10,340 nt of DNA from Litoreibacter sp. (GCA_013042765.1 JABDPP010000308.1:1-10340), one strand, 5' to 3'; shown: positions 1-6,914, counted from the first letter of the stretch. A program made the numbers and translations. Notes: generated from the letters alone by a model not told the origin.

Positions 1-257
1 ATCTCCTGGATAGCGGCGGCAATCGATGTGCCGATATGGGGCAGATCGACCAGCGCCTGTCGTCCACCCTTATGAAGAATATCTGCCACCGGTGACGCCA
101 TTCCGGCGACCTCCTCGGCAGCGGCGCGATAAGCCCGCACGCGGAATACACTGGCCGATTGAGCCTCCAGCAGGTCTGCAACCATAGAGAGCTTTTCGAC
201 AACCAGCAGGTTGTCAGGATGCGGCGCCGATGGCGCGATGTGATTGATACGGGACAT
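1..257 (-). CDS. Helix-hairpin-helix DNA-binding protein, N-terminal part
   Basis: Only the first 85 codons are present; the gene runs off the left edge. Residues about 18-85 resemble the N-terminal helix-hairpin-helix (8-kDa-like) domain of the DNA polymerase beta/PolX family: a helix ending in VADLLEAQ, the FRVRAYRAAA signature (residues 38-47), and the hairpin LPHIG (72-76). In that family the domain binds non-specifically to DNA backbone at gaps or ends. The ATG at 257 is preceded by a good ribosome site (GAGAGGG, 264-270, 6-nt spacing). The gene lies downstream of the hybrid kinase on the same strand, but has its own promoter with an FNR/FixK-type box in the 112-bp gap. It could be a full PolX (polymerase plus PHP exonuclease) or a shorter HhH-only protein. 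The missing C-terminus prevents a choice, so no symbol is given. Confidence 0.8.
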   Translation of the reverse strand, partial: MSRINHIAPSAPHPDNLLVVEKLSMVADLLEAQSASVFRVRAYRAAAEEVAGMASPVADILHKGGRQALVDLPHIGTSIAAAIQE

Positions 258-263
258 CCGACG

Positions 264-270
264 CCCTCTC
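264..270 (-). promoter_or_regulatory. Ribosome binding site of HhH gene
   Basis: GAGAGGG read on the minus strand lies 6 nt before the ATG at 257 and supports that start. Confidence 0.65.
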
Positions 271-296
271 GGAAAACCTGAAAAACGCGATAGGTG

Positions 297-337
297 AAAA
301 TACCAGATCCCAAGGTCATAACATTGACCTGCCTCAA
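297..337 (-). promoter_or_regulatory. FNR/FixK-type box and -10 for the HhH gene
   Basis: The sequence TTGACCTGCCTCAA at 324-337 fits TTGA-N6-TCAA, the half-site pattern of FNR, FixK and Dnr regulators. Reading toward the HhH gene, 21 nt separate it from TATTTT (302-297), which is preceded by TGG and so resembles an extended -10. This puts the box near -41.5 (class II activation) and a start about 32 nt before the ATG. The centre of this box is less symmetric than the others in the window. Sequence match only; the regulator is unknown. Confidence 0.6.
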
Positions 338-369
338 AACTGGGATTCACACCCCAACATCAGCGTTGC

Positions 370-3300
370 TCAGTCGAGAAGGTCCCTCAAGGACACCGCC
401 AAGTCGTTAAGCCCATAGGGTTTGCGCAAGATTCTAGATTCCTCCGCAGCCCGGCCCAGACGTCCATTGGCCTCTTTCTCAAAGCCGGTGACCAACAGGA
501 TCTTGATATCGGGCCTGATGGCCTGCGCCTGTTCCGCGACATCGAACCCGTTCAGCGGGCCCGGCATGACCACGTCGCTGAGAACCAGATCGATCGCATT
601 ATTGTTTCGCAGCATGGCGATTGCCTCGGCCCCGCCCTCGGCATCTACAACCGTGTAGTCCAGCTCCTTCAGGCGCATGACTGTCAGCTTGCGCACCGCA
701 GGATCATCATCAACCACGAGAATGAGTTCACCGCCCCCCTTCGGACAACGGCTCGCTCCTGTAGGTGCAACAGGCTCTTCTTCCGTCGCGACCGGCAGAT
801 AGAGCGTTACGGTCGTTCCCTGATCGGGTTCGCTTTCGATCCAGGCATGGCCCTTGGACTGCTTTGCGAAGCCATAAACCATGCTCAATCCAAGGCCCGA
901 GCCGCGCCGGGGCCCTTTTGTCGTGAAAAAAGGCTCGAACGCGTGTTCGATTACCTCAGGTGACATCCCGAAACCGCTATCGCTTACCGACAGGGCGACG
1001 TAAGGCCCGGGCTCCAGATCCGCCTGGGTGGAAGTGTACGCCTCATCCAATGCCACATCGCGCGCTTCGATGGTAAGCCGCCCTCCCTCGGGCATCGCGT
1101 CACGCGCATTCAGGACGAGGTTGAGAACAGCACTTTCAAGGAGGCCCGGGTCGCTGAGCGCGGCGCTCAGATCGTCTGCCAGTTTCAGATGAATATCGAT
1201 CGCAGCACCCAGCGTGCGCCTTAGAAGCGGTTCCATCGCGCGCACCAGCGCGTTGAGATCGACGTTGCTGCGTTCCAGAGTCTGCTTGCGAGAGAAGGCA
1301 AGAAGCTGGCTCGTCAGCTCGGCCCCCATATTTGCGGCTCCCAGGACCTCGCTCAATAATTTACGGTTCCCGGCATCGCGCACCCGCATTTCCAGTAATT
1401 CCAGATTGCCGATGATAATCGTCAGTAAGTTATTGAAATCATGAGCGAGCCCGCCCGTCATCTGGCCAACAGCTTCCATCTTCTGGGCCTGCTGGAGCGC
1501 ATTGCGGCGGCGCACCTCATCCGTCAAATCGCGCAGGAACGCAGTGAAGTAGCGCTGATCGTTGGCACGAAACTCGGCGACCGTGATCAGCACCGGAATC
1601 CGTGTTCCGTCCTTTCGCATCGCCTCAATTTCGCGGCCGACGCCGATGATCCGTTTCTCTCCGGTGCGCAGGTAATGCTTCATATAGCCATCATGACGGC
1701 TGCGCTCGGGCTCGGGCATCAGCAGATTGATACTACGGCCGAAGATCTCGTCGATCTCGTAGCCGAACATCTCTTCCGCGGCCGGGCTAAAGCCCTCAAT
1801 ACGCCCCTTGGCATCGGCCAGAATTACCGCCTCGGGCGCCGTTTTCAGAATTGCACTCAGACGCGCTTCGCGCTCGGCCAGTGACTTCAGGGCGAGGTTC
1901 TCCTCGGTCACATCTTCCGCGGCCAGAAGAATCTGCTCGCCGCCATCGCCGGGCCTGTCGATCCGGCGTGCGTTAAGCACCATGTCGCGACGCGCCTTCC
2001 CAGCCACGCGTAGCGAGATCTCGAAACTCTCGACCGATTTCTTCTCAGGTAGGACACGCTCCCGCAAGTCGCGCAGCTTCGCATCATTCCATTGGCCGTC
2101 CTGAATCTCGAACAGGAGTTGCCCCTCGATCTCATCGGGACGCGTTCCGAAGATCCTGCAAAAGGAGTTGCTGGATTTCAGGATCCGAAATTCGTCGTTC
2201 AGGATCAGAAGTGGCTCGCGCACCGTGTTGATGATGCTCTCGGCAATCAGCTGCGCGCGGCGGTTGGCCTGCTCTGCGGCCCTGGCGGTGCTGAGATCAT
2301 CGGCAAGCCGGCGCTCATCATCTATCTTGTGCTGCAATTCCGCATTCAGGGTTAACAGTTCTTCATTGAGCGATTGCACTTCCTCGCGGGAGCTTTCCAG
2401 CGCCTCAGCAGTCGCCCGCGGCCCGTCCTGAAGCTCTATGTTTTCGAGCGCGCCGGGGCCCGCCTTGGGCGCCGGGGAACCAGAAGCCAGATCCCCGCCC
2501 AGAAGACTTTGAGCCGTGGTGTCCTTCAGGGTTTCATGGGCGACCGGTGCCGGTCGCGAGCCGGGCAACTCCTCGAACGTAACCAGCAGCCTGAGCGCGC
2601 CGTCATCCTCAATCGGATGGACGCAAATCGCGACTGGCAGGTCTTCACCGTCTCGCATCACGCTGCCGATGGCGGAGGCATCCCTGCGCCGGCTCAACGC
2701 CGACCGAACCGCATCGCCCAGTTCTGCACGCACCCCGTCGCGCGCCATCGCGAGAATATCCCGACTGGCCTCTCCCTGGGGCACTTTCACGTAACGGTCC
2801 GCGGGCCCCTGAACGAACAGGACCTCCCGTTGCGGATTGATTAAAACGGCTGCCGGGGCGTAGCGTTCCAACAGGAAACTTTGACTGATCTCGGCCAGTT
2901 GTCCGCGCCGCGCACCTTTCGCACCGGCGTCGGGCTGCGCTCCGATGCGGGATAAATCAAACTCTGGACGCACCGCGCCACCGATCCGACGGTAGACCCC
3001 GTGCTCCTCACTCACAGACGCAAAAAACTCCGAATGATGGCACGCCGTCTCCGACGTCCCAAGAACCAGAATTCCGTTTTCTTTCAAGGCGAAATGCAGC
3101 ATGCGCAAAACGCAATCATGGGATGGTTTATCTAGGTAGATCAGCAGGTTGCGGCAAGCCACCAGATCCAGATTCGAGTAGGGCGCATCACCCAGAATGT
3201 CTTGATGCGCAAAAACCACGACGTCGCGTAACGCGGGTGCGGCAACATATGTGTCGCCTTCGCGTGTGAAGAACCGCTTCAGCCGCTCGGGCGAAAAATC

Positions 3301-3894
3301 AGCTTCAATCGCCACCGGGAACACGCCTTTGCGGGCCACGCCTAACGCGTCATCGTCGACATCAGAAGCAAATACCTGAAGGTCCACCTCCTTGCCCTGC
3401 CGTTCAGAAGCCTCGATCACCAGCATGGCGAGCGAATACGCTTCCTCTCCCGTTGCGCAGCCCGGCACCCAGAACCGCAGTCCCTGCCCGGCACCGCAAT
3501 TGGCGACCAGATCGGGGATAACCTGCGCTTCGAGATAGTCAAAAACCTCGGGGTCGCGGAAAAACCACGTGACGCTTATCAGCAGATCGCGGCAGAGGTG
3601 CTCCGCCTCTTCCGGTGACGATCTCAGCAGGTCGAGATAGGCCTGTGGATCCTCCAGATGCTTCAACGCCATGCGTCGCGCGATCCGGCGCAAAACCAAG
3701 CTTTGCTTATAGGGCCCGAAGTCCATGGGCCCCTCGCCCTCCAGAACGCTGAGAACATCACTCAGAATGCTCTCGGCTGCTTCGACCAGATGCAGCGCAT
3801 CCTGCTGCAGCGGCGTGGTGTTCTGTTGACTTTCGTTACCTGAGGCGGGGCGGCGCGGGCGCGACTTGGCCGTCTTCTTCGTCGTCCCGGCCAT
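370..3894 (-). CDS. CheR/PAS/FixL-like PAS hybrid histidine kinase with receiver
   Basis: A soluble 1174-residue signalling protein with no membrane segment seen. In order: charged N-tail (1-35); CheR-type SAM methyltransferase (about 40-306; VPGCATGEEAYSLA at 143-156, LVACRNLLIYL near 244-254) without the CheB domain often fused to it; a degenerate PAS-like region (335-445); a low-complexity linker and coiled coil (about 485-545); PAS1 (about 548-665); PAS2 (about 680-795); HisKA with phospho-acceptor H818 in GGLAHDFNNLL; HATPase with N-box (about 924-936) and glycine boxes (DSGFG near 972, GSGLGLS near 998); and a C-terminal receiver with phospho-acceptor D1107 in LSDVVMPG and K at RKPYG. 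PAS2 carries the FixL haem-PAS signature (MPEPxRxRHD, IIGVGR), with H734 and R754 at the haem-ligand and distal-Arg positions. No DNA-binding output is present. The CBS gene lies 103 bp upstream on the same strand. Kinase identity is secure; oxygen sensing is inferred. Confidence 0.96.
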   Translation of the reverse strand: MAGTTKKTAKSRPRRPASGNESQQNTTPLQQDALHLVEAAESILSDVLSVLEGEGPMDFGPYKQSLVLRRIARRMALKHLEDPQAYLDLLRSSPEEAEHLCRDLLISVTWFFRDPEVFDYLEAQVIPDLVANCGAGQGLRFWVPGCATGEEAYSLAMLVIEASERQGKEVDLQVFASDVDDDALGVARKGVFPVAIEADFSPERLKRFFTREGDTYVAAPALRDVVVFAHQDILGDAPYSNLDLVACRNLLIYLDKPSHDCVLRMLHFALKENGILVLGTSETACHHSEFFASVSEEHGVYRRIGGAVRPEFDLSRIGAQPDAGAKGARRGQLAEISQSFLLERYAPAAVLINPQREVLFVQGPADRYVKVPQGEASRDILAMARDGVRAELGDAVRSALSRRRDASAIGSVMRDGEDLPVAICVHPIEDDGALRLLVTFEELPGSRPAPVAHETLKDTTAQSLLGGDLASGSPAPKAGPGALENIELQDGPRATAEALESSREEVQSLNEELLTLNAELQHKIDDERRLADDLSTARAAEQANRRAQLIAESIINTVREPLLILNDEFRILKSSNSFCRIFGTRPDEIEGQLLFEIQDGQWNDAKLRDLRERVLPEKKSVESFEISLRVAGKARRDMVLNARRIDRPGDGGEQILLAAEDVTEENLALKSLAEREARLSAILKTAPEAVILADAKGRIEGFSPAAEEMFGYEIDEIFGRSINLLMPEPERSRHDGYMKHYLRTGEKRIIGVGREIEAMRKDGTRIPVLITVAEFRANDQRYFTAFLRDLTDEVRRRNALQQAQKMEAVGQMTGGLAHDFNNLLTIIIGNLELLEMRVRDAGNRKLLSEVLGAANMGAELTSQLLAFSRKQTLERSNVDLNALVRAMEPLLRRTLGAAIDIHLKLADDLSAALSDPGLLESAVLNLVLNARDAMPEGGRLTIEARDVALDEAYTSTQADLEPGPYVALSVSDSGFGMSPEVIEHAFEPFFTTKGPRRGSGLGLSMVYGFAKQSKGHAWIESEPDQGTTVTLYLPVATEEEPVAPTGASRCPKGGGELILVVDDDPAVRKLTVMRLKELDYTVVDAEGGAEAIAMLRNNNAIDLVLSDVVMPGPLNGFDVAEQAQAIRPDIKILLVTGFEKEANGRLGRAAEESRILRKPYGLNDLAVSLRDLLD

Positions 3895-3900
3895 GCCAAT

Positions 3901-3956
3901 CTTCCCCGTTGCCTCTCCCCGGGGAGGATAATACTATGTTTTCAAGCCATAATCCA
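3901..3956 (-). promoter_or_regulatory. Possible kinase promoter and leader
   Basis: On the minus strand TATTAT (3933-3928, five of six to the -10 consensus) has TGGATT 17 nt upstream (3956-3951, a poor -35). An overlapping CTTGAAA (3946-3940), 15 nt before CCCC, also resembles a heat-shock sigma-32 -35. A perfect 12-nt palindrome CTCCCCGGGGAG (3915-3926) falls in the predicted leader, just before the SD-like GGGGAAG (3907-3901), which is 6 nt before the ATG. No FNR/FixK box is found here. The gene could also be read from the CBS promoter. Confidence 0.35.
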
Positions 3957-3997
3957 GTTTTCGAGCTACCCTCGGCATTTCGGCGACCCGAGCGGCC

Positions 3998-4417
3998 TCA
4001 CGGATGGTGATCGGACACCGCATGGATCAACTCGCCGGCCAGCTCGCGGCTCACGGCATGCGAGATATCACCGACACTCAGCATCCCGACCAGGTGGTTT
4101 TCGTCATTGAGCACCGGCAGGCGGCGAATTTTCTTCTGATCCATCAGATGGATCGCATCCTCCACCGTCTGGTGCGACTTGCAGTAGACGACCCCCTTGG
4201 TCATCACGCTGTGCGCCTTGGTTTTCTTGGGATCCTTGCCCTCGGCTACGACGCCAAGCGCGATATCACGGTCGGTGACCATGCCGACGATGTCTTCCCC
4301 CTTGCAGACCGGGATCGCGCCGACATCGTCCTTGCGCATCAACTCGGCAATCTCCGCCACACTGGTGTCCGGCGACACCCAGTCCACGGTTTTATGCATA
4401 GCTTCACAAACGTCCAT
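3998..4417 (-). CDS. Tandem CBS-domain protein
   Basis: A 139-residue protein made almost wholly of two CBS domains: CBS1 about 8-60 (GAIPVCKGEDIVGMVTDRDI, 33-52) and CBS2 about 72-125 (RRLPV at 98-102, LVGMLSVGDI at 109-118). Paired CBS domains usually form a Bateman module that binds adenine nucleotides or related ligands. Stand-alone forms like this lack an enzyme partner, so the role here is unknown, perhaps energy- or redox-state sensing. The reading frame can be opened from a TTG at 4432, but that codon overlaps the ribosome site GGAGGG (4430-4425). The ATG at 4417, 7 nt after it, is the better start. An FNR/FixK-type box with a well-placed -10 lies directly upstream. The kinase gene follows on the same strand after 103 bp, so partial co-transcription is possible. 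Confidence 0.94.
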   Translation of the reverse strand: MDVCEAMHKTVDWVSPDTSVAEIAELMRKDDVGAIPVCKGEDIVGMVTDRDIALGVVAEGKDPKKTKAHSVMTKGVVYCKSHQTVEDAIHLMDQKKIRRLPVLNDENHLVGMLSVGDISHAVSRELAGELIHAVSDHHP

Positions 4418-4424
4418 TTGATTT

Positions 4425-4430
4425 CCCTCC
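4425..4430 (-). promoter_or_regulatory. Ribosome binding site deciding the CBS start
   Basis: GGAGGG on the minus strand lies 7 nt before the ATG at 4417. It overlaps the alternative TTG start at 4432 and so argues against the five-residue longer form. Confidence 0.75.
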
Positions 4431-4447
4431 AACAGAGATATGTGAGG

Positions 4448-4489
4448 AGTCTAGCCAAAGGCCCGCCGGAGCTCATTGACAGATGTCAA
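4448..4489 (-). promoter_or_regulatory. FNR/FixK-type box and -10 for the CBS gene
   Basis: TTGACAGATGTCAA at 4476-4489 is a symmetric TTGAC-N4-GTCAA palindrome, a strong fit to the FNR/FixK/Dnr site. Reading toward the CBS gene, 22 nt lead to TAGACT (4453-4448, four of six to TATAAT). This puts the box at about -41.5 and the start near 4441, giving a 24-nt leader that contains the ribosome site. The geometry is that of a class II activated promoter. Confidence 0.75.
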
Positions 4490-4550
4490 AATGAGGCTTC
4501 CGGAACGGTCCGGGCAAGCTACTGCAACGCCATGTATCACAGCACAAGAA

Positions 4551-4580
4551 GGCGCCACCGGACACAAGTCCAGTGGCGCC
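4551..4580 (-). terminator. Long hairpin downstream of Hsp20 gene
   Basis: Two 13-nt arms (4551-4563 and 4568-4580) pair at 12 of 13 positions around a 4-nt loop. The stem is very GC-rich. On the minus strand it is followed by TTCTTGTG, a weak T-rich tail, so it may end the Hsp20 transcript about 135 nt past its stop and insulate the CBS promoter. There is no clean T-run, and a role as an RNA processing or protein-binding hairpin is possible. Confidence 0.45.
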
Positions 4581-4714
4581 AAAGATCCCGCCACCCGGTA
4601 CGCGGGGCAGTGTGCAAACAAGATACAAGAAGGGCGAGCAGGACCTATCCCTCATCCGGCGAGGCTACGCCAAGCCGGGCGCCATACGCGCCAGTTGGCG
4701 CTCCCATAATGGGA

Positions 4715-5236
4715 TCAGGCGGCTTTGATCTGGACGTGCTTCTCCTTCTGGATGACCTCCTTGGTCTTGGGCAGGGTCACGCGCAAAACGCCCTTGCTAT
4801 AGGTAGCCTCGATCTTATCAGCATCTACGCCTTCGGGCAGGCGGAACCGGCGCTGGAACGAGCCGTAGCGGCGTTCGGACAGGAAGTAGTTCTTCTCTTC
4901 CTTCTCGGTTTCTTCGGATTTTTCGCCCTTGATCAAAAGGGTTCCGTTGGAAATCTTGATGTCCACGTCCTTCTCGTCCATGCCCGGCAGCTCCGCCGAG
5001 ATCTCGTAGGCGTCTTTCTGCTCCGTGAGGTCCATGGCCGGGGACAGCTCCCACTGGCCTTCGCGACCAAGAATCCGGCGCGATAGGGGCTCACGCCAGG
5101 ACATCGGGTCGAAATCATCAAAAAGACGTTCGATCTCATGGCGCAGCGAGCCGAAAGGGGTCCAGCTTTCCTCCTTGGTCGGCGCAGGCTGCGGCGCCTC
5201 TTTCTTCACTTCGAGTTTGGTCTTCGTATCTGCCAT
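4715..5236 (-). CDS. Hsp20 family small heat-shock protein
   Basis: A 173-residue ATP-independent holdase chaperone that binds unfolding proteins in the cytoplasm as large oligomers. It has a charged, proline-containing N-arm (1-25), an amphipathic segment (LRHEIERLFDDF, 31-42) and an alpha-crystallin domain (about 66-158; AMDLTEQKDAYEI, AELPGM and the conserved GVLRVTLPK at 149-157). A short tail with VQI follows, the oligomer-linking IxI-type motif. The frame stays open upstream to give 225 residues, but the ATG at 5236 follows a near-perfect AGGAGGT (5249-5243) by 6 nt and starts the family-like sequence. It is transcribed divergently from the Cfa gene. No convincing promoter of its own was found within 250 bp; the FNR/FixK-type box of the spacer is about 295 bp upstream and is oriented better for the Cfa gene. 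Confidence 0.96.
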   Translation of the reverse strand: MADTKTKLEVKKEAPQPAPTKEESWTPFGSLRHEIERLFDDFDPMSWREPLSRRILGREGQWELSPAMDLTEQKDAYEISAELPGMDEKDVDIKISNGTLLIKGEKSEETEKEEKNYFLSERRYGSFQRRFRLPEGVDADKIEATYSKGVLRVTLPKTKEVIQKEKHVQIKAA

Positions 5237-5242
5237 TGCTCC

Positions 5243-5249
5243 ACCTCCT
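5243..5249 (-). promoter_or_regulatory. Ribosome binding site deciding the Hsp20 start
   Basis: AGGAGGT on the minus strand, 6 nt before the ATG at 5236. It rules in the 173-residue form over upstream in-frame starts. Confidence 0.85.
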
Positions 5250-5525
5250 GAAATGAAATGCCATGGTCGCCCGGCAGGATCGCACCGGACGCGGCTTTCT
5301 GCGCGAAATCGCGGGAACGTTCTGAATTTGCCCCTCCGATCTCCGCACGGACCATCTCGTGGCCAACGGGCTCGATCGTCAGAGGACTGCACTCGTTAAC
5401 AACAACTTCAGCGCGAGAGGCAAACTGGGTCATCGGACCACGATTCGCATTGATCTTAGTCAGTTTCACGCTCGGGTTTTTGCCAAACCCGGCAACCCGT
5501 GCAAAAACGCAGCAAGGAGGCCTTT

Positions 5526-5567
5526 TTGACATCGGTCAAGACCTGCCCATTACCCGTTTTGTAGCAT
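5526..5567 (+). promoter_or_regulatory. FNR/FixK-type box and -10 for the Cfa gene
   Basis: TTGACATCGGTCAA at 5526-5539 fits TTGAC-N4-GTCAA. Exactly 22 nt separate it from TAGCAT (5562-5567, four of six to TATAAT), the same spacing as at the CBS gene. The predicted start is near 5574. No -10 is seen at the equivalent place on the other strand, so the box seems directed at Cfa rather than Hsp20. Confidence 0.72.
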
Positions 5568-5678
5568 GTTCAACGTTTCGAAAGTCGGACAGGCCGTAAG
5601 GCGTGCTGCGCACGGGCGAGACAGGTTTTGCTGCCTAGCGCGTTCCACTGAGCCGTCCGGAACCGTGAGGAAAAGAAA

Positions 5679-6914
5679 ATGTGGACCAACCTTTTTCACG
5701 CCATGCTGACTCATTTCGTCCGCATCGGCGATCTGCACGTCACTCTCCCCGATGGAACGATCCGCCAGTATGGCGACGGAACGCGGCCCTTCGCAGCGAT
5801 CCATATCAAGGACCCCTCACTCCTGCGCCGGATCGTCATGAACCCGGACCTAGGCGTCGGCGAAGGATATATGGAGGGGACACTCACCATCGATGATGAG
5901 GACCTTTACGGCTTTCTCGAACTGGCCGTCCGAAATGCCGCGCGCCCATCAGCCTTCGTGTGGTGGCAGCAGCCGCTGAGGCTCATGCGCCGCGCGCTGC
6001 GGGTCGTCGAGCAATACAACCCGATCGAACGCGCACCGGCCAATGTGGCCCACCATTACGACCTCTCCGGGGAGCTCTATGACCTGTTTCTGGATGCCGA
6101 CCTGCAATATTCCTGCGCCTATTTCCGCAAACCGTCCGAAACGCTCGAACAGGCGCAGGATAACAAGAAACGCCATATCGCCAGCAAGCTCCTGATCGAG
6201 CCGGGCATGCGCGTGCTCGATATCGGCTGCGGCTGGGGCGGGCTGGCGCTGACGCTGGCCAGCGAATACGGGGCGCACGTGCTTGGTGTCACCTTGTCGA
6301 AGGAACAGCATGAAGTCGCCTGTCAGCGCGCACGCGCGGCCGGATTGCAGGACCAGGTGGAGTTCCGCCTGATGGATTACCGCGCCGTGGAAGGGGAGTT
6401 CGACCGGATCGTCTCGGTCGGCATGTTTGAGCATGTGGGCGTACCCCATTACCGGGAGTTCTTCGATCAGGTGCATCATTTGCTCAAGCCTGACGGGGTC
6501 GCCCTGATTCATACGATCGGGCGCAGCTCACCGCCGGGCACAACCAGCAGCTTCATCGCGAAATACATCTTCCCGGGCGGCTATGTCCCGGCCCTGTCGG
6601 AGACCATGCGTGCCATCGAACACCAGGATCTCTGCACCACTGATATCGAGGTCTGGCGGCTGCATTATGCAGAAACGCTGAAGCACTGGCGCGCCCGGTT
6701 CGAGGCCAACATCGACAAGGTCCGCGACATCTATGACGAGCGGTTCTGCCGGATGTGGCGCTACTACCTGATCGCTGCGGAGCTGACCTTCCGGCATGAC
6801 CACCAGGTCGTGTTCCAGTTCCAGTTGACGCACCGTCAGGACGCCGTTCCGCTGACCCGCGACTACCTCTACCAGCCGGAGAAGCCACGCCGCCTGCGGC
6901 AAGCCGCAGAGTAA
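5679..6914 (+). CDS. cfa: Cyclopropane-fatty-acyl-phospholipid synthase
   Basis: This enzyme transfers a methylene group from S-adenosylmethionine to cis double bonds of membrane phospholipid acyl chains, a change linked to acid, heat and stationary-phase tolerance. It has 411 residues, slightly longer than the E. coli enzyme (about 380). An N-terminal lipid-binding domain (about 1-115) precedes the class I methyltransferase core: YSCAYF (144-149), SAM motif DIGCGWGG (181-188), MFEHVG with E251, HTIG with H278, KYIFPGG (295-301) and HYAETLKHW (329-337). C146, E251, H278 and Y330 match the bicarbonate/active-site residues known in E. coli Cfa; the E-to-H spacing of 27 is identical. The ATG at 5679 has GAGGAA (5667-5672) before it. 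The methyltransferase/esterase gene follows after 128 bp on the same strand. Related lipid methyltransferases share the fold, but Cfa is the best call. Confidence 0.93.
   Translation: MWTNLFHAMLTHFVRIGDLHVTLPDGTIRQYGDGTRPFAAIHIKDPSLLRRIVMNPDLGVGEGYMEGTLTIDDEDLYGFLELAVRNAARPSAFVWWQQPLRLMRRALRVVEQYNPIERAPANVAHHYDLSGELYDLFLDADLQYSCAYFRKPSETLEQAQDNKKRHIASKLLIEPGMRVLDIGCGWGGLALTLASEYGAHVLGVTLSKEQHEVACQRARAAGLQDQVEFRLMDYRAVEGEFDRIVSVGMFEHVGVPHYREFFDQVHHLLKPDGVALIHTIGRSSPPGTTSSFIAKYIFPGGYVPALSETMRAIEHQDLCTTDIEVWRLHYAETLKHWRARFEANIDKVRDIYDERFCRMWRYYLIAAELTFRHDHQVVFQFQLTHRQDAVPLTRDYLYQPEKPRRLRQAAE

Larger units (their letters stand above)
5237..5678. other. Divergent Hsp20/Cfa regulatory spacer
   Basis: This 442-bp region has no convincing gene. 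It holds the Hsp20 ribosome site at its left end, a perfect 7-bp hairpin CGGGTTT/AAACCCG with a 5-nt loop (5473-5491), the Cfa promoter box (5526-5539) and a 105-nt putative Cfa leader with a small CGTGC/GCACG hairpin (near 5602-5614). A minus-strand open frame of 108 codons (5206-5532) crosses most of it, but lacks a ribosome site and recognisable similarity. Confidence 0.6.

Noticed and set aside
4004..5086. 360-codon plus-strand open frame
   Set aside because: It runs antisense to the CBS and Hsp20 genes and across their spacer, without a ribosome site or domain.
5237..5300. ROSE-type RNA thermometer before Hsp20
   Set aside because: No UYGCU-type pairing partner was found close to the ribosome site; the only CCTCCTTGCT is about 280 nt upstream.
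5314..5318. GGAAC as the -35 of an EcfG general-stress promoter
   Set aside because: No CGTT follows at 16-17 nt; the same holds for the GGAAC at about 10031 and for the reverse-strand copy near 5642.
4715..5392. 225-residue form of Hsp20
   Set aside because: The extra 52 residues are basic and unlike the family. A near-perfect ribosome site lies directly before the ATG at 5236.
5450..5463. TTGATCTTAGTCAG as a fifth FNR/FixK-type box
   Set aside because: One half-site base is wrong and no -10 element is found at the expected distance on either strand.
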